64,000 nucleotides of DNA from Bradyrhizobium elkanii USDA 76 (lineage in GTDB: Bacteria; Pseudomonadota; Alphaproteobacteria; Rhizobiales; Xanthobacteraceae): assembly GCF_023278185.1 (NCBI RefSeq), contig NZ_CP066356.1, positions 5,882,001-5,946,000 on the forward strand. The letters are read 5' to 3'. A program made the translations under genes and the position numbers. This document shows positions 1-7,476 of the stretch, piece by piece. Within the stretch, counting starts at the first letter, position 1. The number at the start of each line of letters is the position of its first letter. The notes under the pieces are model-generated. The model saw nothing but the letters and a program-made list of their open reading frames with translations, made no database searches and had not been told where the DNA came from.

Positions 1-1010
1 GAGAGGTGCTGGCCTAAGGGACCGGCAATCAGGAACGGCGCAACCAGCGCACAAACGTCTACATAGCGCACGTGGGCAAGAGTCTGCCAAATGACGGCGA
101 GCAGTATCGTAAGCCTGATCGGAGGCAACTTGAACCCGCTGTACATGACGTAGCCGATAGCGGCGATAAGGCATATTACGATTGGGTTGAGTGCGCCGAA
201 GTCGAGCGCCGGCTTCCACTCGCCGAGGGTTGCAAGGGTCGTCCCAAAGCTCAAAAGGCGAAATGTAACCAGGATCGATTCCGGCCCATACGGGGTGATG
301 CAGGCGGCCCCGAGAGCCAGCACCCCAAATCGAAGCCATTGCAGCGCGACGGTCAAGCGGGCGGATTTGTCTGCGGTCCAAAGCGCCTCAAGCGCGAACG
401 GCCCGATCAATGCCAAACCAAGGGTGAAGCTGCCGTGAAGGTTTGCCCAGAGCGTGATGAGCGGGAGATACACGAGCGAAGGCGCTCGTCGTGCTTCGCT
501 CGCCTGAACCAAGGCGTTAGCCCACAGCACCATCAACGGAAAGATCAGGACATGCGGCCGGGCCAGCGTGTGGAACGCGGTCATCGCAATTCCAGCACAC
601 ACCAGGATCACGACCGGTACGTTCGGCAGTCTTTTCAGCAAAAGAGATGCAAGCAGGAAGAACGCTATGGACGCGGACAGCGCGCAAAGCAGAGCGGGTC
701 CTACCCACCCCGCCAATTTGAAGGCAGCGAAGTAAAGGACCTCCGATAACCATGCGCTGGTTATCCAAGGCGCCCCGCGCATCGTGAAAGAGAACAGGTC
801 GACGTGAGGTACGGCACGGTGATCCACTATCCACTGGCCGACCTCAATATGCCAATAGACATCTGCATCCCTCAACAGGCTGGAGATCCTGGTGATGAGC
901 GTCAGCCAAACCGTCGCCGCGCATAGGAGTGGCAGCCAGGGCCGAAGGTGATCGCTGCGCGTAGGCGCCCCGCTCCGCATCGCTTCTCGATCCACCGGAA
1001 TTGAAAGCAT
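1..1010 (-). CDS. Polytopic membrane protein, GT-C glycosyltransferase-like (3' end outside window)
   Basis: Reading the minus strand from an ATG at 1010 gives an uninterrupted frame of 336 codons that leaves the window at position 1, so the C-terminus is missing. The translation is strongly hydrophobic with several membrane helices. Just after the first helix it carries RDADVYWHIEVGQWIVDH (about residues 47-64), followed by PHVDLFSFT and a tryptophan-rich loop. An acidic and histidine first periplasmic loop of this kind is typical of GT-C polyprenol-sugar-dependent glycosyltransferases, usually annotated as hypothetical membrane proteins. It is divergent from another glycosyltransferase-like gene at 1364, suggesting a shared role in cell-envelope glycan synthesis. 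The acceptor and sugar cannot be told. The frame is real: substitution-tolerant hydrophobic coding over 1 kb with no stop. Confidence 0.72.
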   Translation of the reverse strand, partial: MLSIPVDREAMRSGAPTRSDHLRPWLPLLCAATVWLTLITRISSLLRDADVYWHIEVGQWIVDHRAVPHVDLFSFTMRGAPWITSAWLSEVLYFAAFKLAGWVGPALLCALSASIAFFLLASLLLKRLPNVPVVILVCAGIAMTAFHTLARPHVLIFPLMVLWANALVQASEARRAPSLVYLPLITLWANLHGSFTLGLALIGPFALEALWTADKSARLTVALQWLRFGVLALGAACITPYGPESILVTFRLLSFGTTLATLGEWKPALDFGALNPIVICLIAAIGYVMYSGFKLPPIRLTILLAVIWQTLAHVRYVDVCALVAPFLIAGPLGQHL

Positions 1011-1363
1011 GGCCTCTGTCCTAGGATCGACCATCCTCTACTTCGACCCATTAGAGCAACGAAAAGCTCTCAAGGTGCTTAATCTTCTCCCTAGCATAGA
1101 TAATGCGGCCCAGCTTTTGAGTCGAATGGCAGGATGGATAGGACGAAGCTTTCTTAGGACATCGAGGGAGCTGTATCGAACAAGATCGAGGCACCCTGAC
1201 CCGAACGGGCTATGCGAGAAAGTGAGGGATGTACCGAGGCGGAAATCGAAGCACCTGTACCGGCGTTTCGGTCCGAAAGCGCCCGAGATTCTGGACACTC
1301 CTCTCTACGCGCCGTATTGCTATGCGGCTCTCCGACAAGAGTGCTTCCGACCAAGGATATTGC
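1011..1363. other. Divergent intergenic region between two glycosyltransferase-like genes
   Basis: About 350 bases without a convincing gene. It must hold the promoters of both divergent genes. Short frames in it overlap one another and show no recognisable protein. I see no clear repeat or structured RNA. Confidence 0.5.
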
Positions 1364-2581
1364 ATGGCTGCCTCAGGCTCCTCCTTCAGGATCGCACAGG
1401 GCCAAATCGAAATTCCCACGGCGCTTCGGAAGGTCAGTTTTGCCCTTTGCGCCATGAACTTCACAATTTGCTTGATGGCGTATCTGTCGCGCGCGTGGAT
1501 TTATGATCGGAATGGCCTCGGCATCCCGACGGACTTTATCAGCTTCTGGGCTAGCGGGCATCTCGCGATCGAGGGTGTTCCGGCGCAAGCGTTTGAATGG
1601 GACATCCTGAAGCGGATCGAGGTCGCCCAACTCGGCCAGGATTTTGAGGGCGATTTCCCCTGGCATTACCCTCCGCCGTTCTTCTTCGTCGCATGCGCGC
1701 TGGCACTGTTGCCCTATTCGGTGGCTTATCTCGGCTGGATCCTCGCGAGTCTTGTGCCTTATCTCGCCGTCATGCGCGCGATCGTAGGGCACAACTTCGG
1801 CATCCTGCTCGCGCTCGCAACTCCATTTGTTTTTATCAATGCGTTGGTTGGGCAGAACGGCTTCCTCACCGCGGCGCTGATCGGTGGCACGCTATATTTG
1901 ATCCCGATACGCCCGGCACTTGCCGGCATCTGTCTTGGATTATTGACGTACAAGCCGCAGTACGGGCTGCTGTTTCCGATCGTGCTGATTGCGGCCGGGC
2001 ATTGGCGCGTGTTTATCAGCGCCACCGTGACGACGATCGCCGTGTTCGTGGCGTCGTGGCTCACCTTTGGCACCGAGAGCTGGTTGGCATTCTTCCACTG
2101 GCTGCCGAAATCCTCGCAGGCGATAATGACCGAGGGCAAAGCGACATGGTGGAAGTTGCAGAGCTTCTACTCGATCGTGCGTTATTTCGGTGGTGCCGAG
2201 CAACTAGCCTGGACATTCCAGTTTACCCTCGCTGCGCTTGTTGCAGCAGGGCTGGCGCTGATGTGGCGAAGCCGTCTGCCCTATTCCTTAAAGGCTGCCG
2301 CTTTGGCCGCTGGAACACTGCTGGCCACACCCTATGTCGCCATCTACGACATGGTGGTGCTCGCTATTGCCGTCGCTTTCCTAGTCCGCACAGGACTAAG
2401 GGTGGGCTTTCGCAGCTACGAACTTCCGGCACTGGCCTGCACGCTCGTTCTTGTTGCGGGCTACTTCGCGGCGAAGCCGACGGGGCTCGGTGTCACGCTG
2501 ATTGTTTCAATCCTCATCCTCGCTCGCGTCGGCTCGTGGTGGCGGCGGCCAGCGCCAGGCGTCTCTATGGCAGGCGGATGA
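1364..2581 (+). CDS. GT87/DUF2029 family integral membrane glycosyltransferase
   Basis: A protein of about 405 residues with roughly ten hydrophobic segments. Features of the GT87 (DUF2029, mannosyltransferase-like) family are visible: an acidic first loop GIPTDFISFWASGHLA, then FPWHYPPPFFF, and later LGLLTYKPQYGLLFP, a KPQ motif usual for this family. Such enzymes move a sugar from a polyprenyl-phosphate donor on the outer face of the inner membrane. The ATG at 1364 is preferred because AAGGA lies six bases before it; an ATG at 1322 and the far upstream one at 1229 are alternatives. Donor and acceptor are unknown. A membrane protein of similar style diverges upstream. Confidence 0.75.
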   Translation: MAASGSSFRIAQGQIEIPTALRKVSFALCAMNFTICLMAYLSRAWIYDRNGLGIPTDFISFWASGHLAIEGVPAQAFEWDILKRIEVAQLGQDFEGDFPWHYPPPFFFVACALALLPYSVAYLGWILASLVPYLAVMRAIVGHNFGILLALATPFVFINALVGQNGFLTAALIGGTLYLIPIRPALAGICLGLLTYKPQYGLLFPIVLIAAGHWRVFISATVTTIAVFVASWLTFGTESWLAFFHWLPKSSQAIMTEGKATWWKLQSFYSIVRYFGGAEQLAWTFQFTLAALVAAGLALMWRSRLPYSLKAAALAAGTLLATPYVAIYDMVVLAIAVAFLVRTGLRVGFRSYELPALACTLVLVAGYFAAKPTGLGVTLIVSILILARVGSWWRRPAPGVSMAGG

Positions 2582-2741
2582 ACCATCCGTCATGACATGG
2601 TGGAATTTAGCCCTCCTGCAAGTCGCGCAAAGGGGGCCGATCGTCTTGAGGCCACGGATCTGACCGGCCCCGATGCCCATGTGCCGACGAGGTAAGTCAC
2701 GCCGCAAGCGTTGCCGGCCGGCGGATCTTGCTAATACCGCC

Positions 2742-2749
2742 CTTGCAAC
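2742..2749. repeat. Left 8-bp target duplication of the IS66 element
   Basis: CTTGCAAC occurs immediately left of the IS66 terminal GTAAGCG, and again as CTTGCAAC at 6603-6610 immediately right of the terminal CGCTTAC. Eight bases is the normal duplication for IS66, so both ends are placed precisely and the element transposed as a unit. Confidence 0.93.
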
Positions 2750-2829
2750 GTAAGCGCTGTTCAGCGGCCACCTACCGGATGACAGGGTGATCTGCGAGTC
2801 TGCGGTTCGGTTCGACCGTTAGGCTTAGA

Positions 2830-3267
2830 ATGAACACAGTGCATACTGCTATCACGGAGCCGGTGCGGCGGCTTGAGGTCTTCACCGGAGCCGGTCGTCG
2901 GCGGAAGTGGAGCAACGAGGACAAGGCGCGGATTGTCGCGGAGATCGTGTCGAGTGGCGACTCGGTGTGTTCCGTGGCACGACGGCATGGCTTGTCACCG
3001 CAGCAGCTGTTTGGCTGGCGGCGGCAGTTGCGAGAAGCCGCAGGCGGTCATTTCGAGGCGGACGAAGTACAGTTTGTGCCGGCGGTGGTGGACGCCGTGG
3101 TACCGGCGCCCGCTCTTGGCCGTGAGCGCAAAGGAATGCGGTGCAAGGCCAAGCCGGATACCGGGGTCATCGAGATCGAAGTTGACGGCATCACGATCCG
3201 TGCCGGTCGTGGTGCGGACCCAACGATGATTGCATCGATTGTCCAAGCGCTGAAGGCGAGCCGGTGA
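2830..3267 (+). CDS. tnpA: IS66 family accessory protein TnpA (helix-turn-helix)
   Basis: A 145-residue protein with an N-terminal helix-turn-helix of the IS66 OrfA/transposase-8 type: RRKWSNEDKARIVAEI followed by SVARRHGLSPQQLFGWRRQL (about residues 24-60). The C-terminal part, IEIEVDGITIRAGRGAD, is also typical of IS66 TnpA. It is needed together with TnpB and TnpC for transposition of IS66 elements. Its stop overlaps the GTG start of tnpB (GTGA), so the two are translationally coupled. Confidence 0.92.
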   Translation: MNTVHTAITEPVRRLEVFTGAGRRRKWSNEDKARIVAEIVSSGDSVCSVARRHGLSPQQLFGWRRQLREAAGGHFEADEVQFVPAVVDAVVPAPALGRERKGMRCKAKPDTGVIEIEVDGITIRAGRGADPTMIASIVQALKASR

Positions 3268-3620
3268 TCGGTCCGTCGGGTGCTGTCCGGGTGATGGTGG
3301 CGACCAAACCGGTAGACTTCCGCAAGGGCATGGACGGTCTTGCGACCCTGGTGCGCGAGAGCATGGGAGCTAACCCGTTCTCGGGAGCTGTCTATGTGTT
3401 CCGGGCCAAGCGGGCGGATCGGATCAAGCTGGTGTTCTGGGATGGAACGGGCTTGTGCCTGTTCGCCAAGAGGCTTGAGGATGGGATCTTCCGCTGGCCG
3501 AAGATCGAGGACGGTGTGATGCGCCTGTCGGCGGCGCAATTGTCCGCGCTGCTGGAAGGACTCGACTGGCGCCTTGTGCACGAAGCACGGGAAACGCCGG
3601 CGCCAGCGCGGCCCGGATAG
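3264..3620 (+). CDS. tnpB: IS66 family accessory protein TnpB
   Basis: A 118-residue protein of the IS66 OrfB (TnpB) family, recognised by VMVATKPVDFRKGMDGLA near the N-terminus and KLVFWDGTGLCLFAKRLE in the middle. The motif DFRKG...L is invariant in this family. It starts at a GTG overlapping the tnpA stop. The family is required for IS66 transposition but has no known enzymatic activity. The stop at 3618-3620 is 73 bases before the nested IS3-family element. Confidence 0.94.
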   Translation: MIGPSGAVRVMVATKPVDFRKGMDGLATLVRESMGANPFSGAVYVFRAKRADRIKLVFWDGTGLCLFAKRLEDGIFRWPKIEDGVMRLSAAQLSALLEGLDWRLVHEARETPAPARPG

Positions 3621-3781
3621 CTGTTGGCAGTGCTGCGGCGAAGTGAATCAGGAGCGTCGGGCGCGTCGCGAGATGGCGGCGAATATGCTCTGAAGAGCTG
3701 GCCCCGCAAATTCGGACAGTAGCTTGAGTGGATTTTCTGCCTGACAGCGGCGAGGATTCTTGCTGCGAATCAGGAGCGAAG

Positions 3782-4087
3782 ATGACGAAGAAGAGCCGCC
3801 GGACGCATTCTCCGGCATTCAAGGCGAAGGTTGCTTTGGCTGCGGTCAAAGGAGACAAGACACTGGCGGAGCTGGCGCAACTGTTTGATGTTCATCCGAA
3901 CCAGATCACGATCTGGAAAAACCAGCTCCTGGAAGGCGCCGCCGGCGTGTTTGGGCATGACAAGACATCGGCCGAGACGCCGGTCGATTTGAAGGCGTTG
4001 CATGCCAAGATCGGCGAGCTGGCGTTGGAAAACGATTTTTTGTCCGGCGCGCTCACCAAGGCGGGCCTGCTGAGCGCAAAGCGATGA
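3782..4087 (+). CDS. IS3-family transposase OrfA (helix-turn-helix)
   Basis: A 101-residue protein with the IS3/IS911 OrfA fold: KSRRTHSPAFKAKVALAA, then LAELAQLFDVHPNQITIWK (helix-turn-helix, about residues 29-48) and a C-terminal heptad-rich segment LHAKIGELALENDFLSGAL that mediates multimerisation. The ATG at 3782 follows a GGAGC ribosome site. The frame is open back to 3728, but the extension does not resemble the family. Its TGA overlaps the ATG of orfB. In this family OrfA binds the terminal repeats and can be fused to OrfB by frameshifting. Confidence 0.93.
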   Translation: MTKKSRRTHSPAFKAKVALAAVKGDKTLAELAQLFDVHPNQITIWKNQLLEGAAGVFGHDKTSAETPVDLKALHAKIGELALENDFLSGALTKAGLLSAKR

Positions 4088-4911
4088 TCGACCGCGGTCA
4101 TGATCTTTCTATCGTGCGCCAGGCGAAGGTCCTGAAGCTGGCTCGCAGCACGGTCTACTATGAACCTCGGCCAGTTTCGGCCGAGGACCTTGCCTTGATG
4201 CGTCGGCTCGATGAGCTGCATCTCGATTATCCCTTCGCGGGAGCGCGTATGCTGCGATCGTTGCTGCGGCGGGAGGGGGTATACGCCGGTCGCCGCCACA
4301 TCGCGACGCTGATGAAGCGCATGGGGATCGAGGCGGTCTATCGTCGCCCGAACACGAGCAAGCCGGCTCCGGGTCACAAGATCTACCCGTACCTGTTGCG
4401 CGGATTGAAGATCGAGCGGCCCGACCATGCGTGGGCAATGGACATCACCTACATTCCGATGCGGCGTGGCTTCGTCTATCTCGCGGCGGTCGTCGATGTG
4501 TTCAGCCGACGGGTCCTGGCCCATCGCGTCTCGATCACAATGGAGGCGGCCTTCTGCGTCCAAGCGGTCCAGGAGGCGTTGGCGAAGCACGGCAGACCCG
4601 AGATTTTCAACACGGATCAGGGCAGCCAGTTCACCAGCCTCGAGTTCACCGATGTGCTGCTGGACGCGAAGATCGCCATCAGCATGGACGGCAAGGGCGC
4701 CTGGCGCGACAACGTGTTTGTCGAGCGGCTCTGGCGCACGGTCAAATACGAAGAAGTTTATCTCCGCGCCTACGACAGCGTGTCCGAGGCGCGAGCGTCA
4801 ATTGCCAAGTATCTGGCCTTCTACAATCAGGGACGCCCTCACTCGAGCCTTGACGGGCGCACGCCCGACGAGGCTTACTTCGGCACGCAAGCTATGGTGA
4901 TGGCCGCATGA
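4084..4911 (+). CDS. IS3-family transposase OrfB (DDE integrase core)
   Basis: A 275-residue DDE transposase. An HTH_21-like N-terminal region (RLDELHLDYPFAGARML) precedes the rve integrase core. The catalytic residues are visible as the first Asp in WAMDITYIP, the second in FNTDQGSQFTS and the Glu in NVFVERLWRTVKYEEVY. The end GRPHSSLDGRTPDEAYF is typical of IS3 family OrfB. It appears intact, so the element is probably still active or was so recently. Confidence 0.95.
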   Translation: MIDRGHDLSIVRQAKVLKLARSTVYYEPRPVSAEDLALMRRLDELHLDYPFAGARMLRSLLRREGVYAGRRHIATLMKRMGIEAVYRRPNTSKPAPGHKIYPYLLRGLKIERPDHAWAMDITYIPMRRGFVYLAAVVDVFSRRVLAHRVSITMEAAFCVQAVQEALAKHGRPEIFNTDQGSQFTSLEFTDVLLDAKIAISMDGKGAWRDNVFVERLWRTVKYEEVYLRAYDSVSEARASIAKYLAFYNQGRPHSSLDGRTPDEAYFGTQAMVMAA

Positions 4912-5062
4912 CCGTCGCCGACGATTTTGTCGTCGCTCTGGTCGGGCTACGCCCTCCCGACGCAACGACAAAATCGTAAAGCCCCGCGTTCAGCATAACC
5001 CGGCAGGAATCCACTTAAATCCAGCGGGGCGCTGTCCAAACAACCGGGGCCAGCTCTCTGAT

Positions 5063-6589
5063 TTGGGTGTGAAGGACACTCTGCCCGACGATCCCGAGAC
5101 GCTGAAAGCGATGCTGCTCGCTGAACGGTGCGAGAGCGAACGGCTGCGTCAGATCATCAAGGAAATGCAGCGACACCGGTTTGGCCGGCGGGCGGAAACG
5201 CTGCCCGAAGATCAGATGCTGCTGGGCCTGGAAGACGTCGAGCAGGTGGCAGCGTACAGCGAAACGGCGCAGGACGTCAGCGCACCTGAAGGTCGTGAGG
5301 CGCGGGCTCGTAAGCGCCGCGGCAACCGTGGCGCCTTGCCGACGCACCTGCCGCGGATCGAGGTCATTGTCGACATCGATGACAAGACCTGTCCCTGCTG
5401 CCAAGGCGAGTTACACCGGATCGGCGAGGACAGGAGCGAGCGGCTGGACCTGGTCCCCGCGCAGTTCCGGATCCTCGTCACCAGGCGTCCCAAATACGCC
5501 TGCCGAGCTTGCGAGGACGGCGTCATGCAGGCGCCGGCCCCGGCCAGGCTGATCGCGGGCGGACTGCCGACCGAGGCCACGGTCGCCCACGTCCTGGTCT
5601 CCAAATACGCCGATCACCTGCCGCTCTACCGGCAAGCGCAGATTTACGCCCGCCAAGGCATTGAAATCGATCGTTCGACGTTGGCGGATTGGGTGGGACA
5701 GGCCTCCTTCCACCTACGTCCGTTGCATGAGCGCCTCCTTGGCAAGCTCAGGCAACGGTCAAAGCTGTTCGCCGACGAGACGACGATGCCGGTGCTCGAT
5801 CCGGGCCGCGGGCGTACCAAGACCGGTCAGCTCTGGGCCTATGCGGCGGATGACCGGCCATGGGGCGGTGCCGATCCGCCAAGCGTCGCCTATGTCTATG
5901 CCGCCGATCGCAAAGCCGACCGGCCCATCGCCCATCTGGCAGGCTTCAAGGGGATCCTGCAGGTCGATGGCTACGCCGGCTATAGCAAACTGGCCGAGCG
6001 TGGCGACGTTCAGCTTGCATTCTGCTGGTCGCACATGCGGCGTAACTTCTACGAACTTGCCGCCCCTGGCCCCGCGCCCGTTGCAAGCGAGGCGCTCAAG
6101 CATATCGCCGAGTTCTATGCCATCGAGAAGGGCATCCGTGGCCGCAGCGCCGAGGAGCGTCATCTCGTTCGGCAACAGAAAAGCCGTCCGCTGGCCGAAG
6201 CCTTCGGGCGATGGCTCCGCGCAAAGCTCGCGCTGATTAGCAAAAAGGGCAAGTTGGCCGACGCCATCCGTTATGCGCTCTCCCGCTGGGAAGGCCTGAC
6301 GCGCTTCATCGATGATGGCCGTATCGAGCTCGACAACAACGCTGTCGAGCGCTCGATCCGTCCGATCACGCTCAACCGGAAAAATGCGCTGTTCGCAGGC
6401 TCCGATGGCGGCGCCGAGCATTGGGCCACCATCGCCTCCCTGGTCGAAACCTGTAAGCTGAATGAGGTCGATCCGCTTGCCTATCTGGCCGACGTCCTCA
6501 CAAGGATCGTCAACGGCCATCTAAACAGCGATATCGATCAGCTGCTTCCTTGGGCCTATCGCGCGCAATCCCTCAAAGCCGTGGCTTGA
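5063..6589 (+). CDS. tnpC: IS66 family transposase TnpC
   Basis: A 508-residue protein with the full IS66 architecture: an N-terminal leucine-rich segment with HRFGRRAETLPEDQ, a zinc-binding part (CPCCQGELH and CRACE, about residues 112-155), and the DDE domain with LFADETTMPVLDPGRGRTK, ILQVDGYAGY and LDNNAVERSIRP. It ends in the usual WAYRA region. The start is uncertain: TTG at 5063 lies directly beside the IS3 insertion and GTG at 5069 is an alternative. The IS3 element separates it from tnpB by about 1.4 kb. Confidence 0.93.
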   Translation: MGVKDTLPDDPETLKAMLLAERCESERLRQIIKEMQRHRFGRRAETLPEDQMLLGLEDVEQVAAYSETAQDVSAPEGREARARKRRGNRGALPTHLPRIEVIVDIDDKTCPCCQGELHRIGEDRSERLDLVPAQFRILVTRRPKYACRACEDGVMQAPAPARLIAGGLPTEATVAHVLVSKYADHLPLYRQAQIYARQGIEIDRSTLADWVGQASFHLRPLHERLLGKLRQRSKLFADETTMPVLDPGRGRTKTGQLWAYAADDRPWGGADPPSVAYVYAADRKADRPIAHLAGFKGILQVDGYAGYSKLAERGDVQLAFCWSHMRRNFYELAAPGPAPVASEALKHIAEFYAIEKGIRGRSAEERHLVRQQKSRPLAEAFGRWLRAKLALISKKGKLADAIRYALSRWEGLTRFIDDGRIELDNNAVERSIRPITLNRKNALFAGSDGGAEHWATIASLVETCKLNEVDPLAYLADVLTRIVNGHLNSDIDQLLPWAYRAQSLKAVA

Positions 6590-6602
6590 GAACGACGCTT
6601 AC

Positions 6603-6610
6603 CTTGCAAC
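6603..6610. repeat. Right 8-bp target duplication of the IS66 element
   Basis: CTTGCAAC follows the terminal CGCTTAC of IS66 and matches the eight bases at 2742-2749 exactly. The pre-insertion site lay downstream of both convergent neighbours, so no gene was interrupted by this insertion. Confidence 0.93.
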
Positions 6611-6620
6611 CGCGGGCTGA

Positions 6621-7073
6621 CTACCTATTGCGCACTCGCTCGACGCCAAACGATGTCGGTTTCGATAGGTCTCCATCGGGACGTCCGCAGCCAAATTCGT
6701 TGCACCAGACCAGCGCGTGACCCGCGTTCAGATCGTCATTCTTATTGTTGCCGTAGATCTTGACCAGGTGCCCCAACTCCGCCGTCACCACGACGGCCGC
6801 GCTATATATCTGCTTACCATCTTTGGAAAACACGAAAAGCTGACTTGAACCGGACCCAATCCCTTCAACCGACATCTGTTTGTCCGTCTGCGGCTCAGCC
6901 TCAACGATGCCTTTGCCAACGACATTGATACGCCCGATCTGCTCATCGAACACCAGCACCTTGATCTGACCTCTGGCGAGAGAAATCTGGTCTGTAGGAA
7001 TAACCTCGCGAGGTTGAGCAAGTGCACCACCAGACAACGTTAAGGCTGCAACTATCAGAACCAATCGCTTCAT
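6621..7073 (-). CDS. Secreted protein with pilus-assembly (CpaC/RcpA N-terminal) domain
   Basis: A 150-residue protein with a clear Sec signal peptide (MKRLVLIVAALTLSGGALAQ). It is followed by a domain like the N-terminal domain of type II/III secretins and pilus secretin CpaC: ISLARGQIKVLVFDEQIGRINVVG, a region with AEPQTDKQMSV, then LFVFSKDGKQIYSAAVVV. Here that domain stands alone, with no secretin barrel. It ends with a short tail containing a Cys pair (WCNEFGCG). The ribosome site AGGAGGAAATTT precedes the ATG. It is next to, and on the same strand as, the secretion genes that end at 7477, but 400 bases separate them. A periplasmic role in an envelope complex is likely; the partner is unknown. 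Confidence 0.7.
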   Translation of the reverse strand: MKRLVLIVAALTLSGGALAQPREVIPTDQISLARGQIKVLVFDEQIGRINVVGKGIVEAEPQTDKQMSVEGIGSGSSQLFVFSKDGKQIYSAAVVVTAELGHLVKIYGNNKNDDLNAGHALVWCNEFGCGRPDGDLSKPTSFGVERVRNR

Positions 7074-7476
7074 AGAAATTTCCTCCTGAAAGAAAAGTTC
7101 AATGCATGATCGTCAGTTGGCTATCAAAAATTGCCACTCTTTCCTGATTGTTGTCTGAAAGCATGGCCTTCTGGCTCGGGATGTCAATCTTTGTTTCGGC
7201 CTACCTTTAAGCACAGATTGGATTGTCGCCACCGGTGACCGCCTGGCGCCTTGCGTGAGAAACACCGAATCGATGCTGCGGTTATCCCATTTAGGGGCTC
7301 ACTCTGGGTACGCCTATCGGCGCAGGCCTACAATCAATTCAACGAATATGAGCGCCTTACGGAAGCGTTCCGCGGGTAACGAGGAGCGTCGGAGCCAATG
7401 CTGTCCGTCATGGGCTCACCGCCGCGACCGTGCGCTCACGGCACTCATCGCTGTCCGGTTCAGGCGCGATCAGCCG
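7074..7476. other. Gene-free stretch between HlyD-like gene and pilus-domain gene
   Basis: About 400 bases. The part next to 7073 holds the ribosome site and presumably the promoter of the pilus-domain gene. The rest is more A/T rich than its neighbours in places and has only short overlapping frames without recognisable products. No terminator hairpin was evident by eye. Confidence 0.4.

Larger units (their letters stand above)
3694..5057 (+). mobile_element. IS3-family insertion sequence nested in IS66
   Basis: The element begins AGAGCTGGCCCCG and ends with its exact complement CGGGGCCAGCTCT, a perfect 13-bp terminal inverted repeat. The similarity resumes with GGACAG a few bases further in. 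It is flanked by a direct 4-bp duplication CTGA (3690-3693 and 5058-5061). At 1364 bp with two overlapping frames (orfA, orfB), it is a complete IS3-family element. It is younger than the IS66 it interrupts. Confidence 0.92.
2750..6602 (+). mobile_element. IS66-family insertion sequence interrupted by an IS3-family element
   Basis: The ends are GTAAGCG (2750) and CGCTTAC (6602), the canonical IS66 tips, flanked by perfect 8-bp duplications. Inside are tnpA, tnpB and tnpC in the usual order. Subtracting the nested 1364-bp IS3-family element and its 4-bp duplication leaves about 2485 bp, the normal length of an IS66 element. The nested insertion is between tnpB and tnpC and destroys none of the three frames. 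It may still block transcription of tnpC from the IS66 promoter. Confidence 0.93.
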
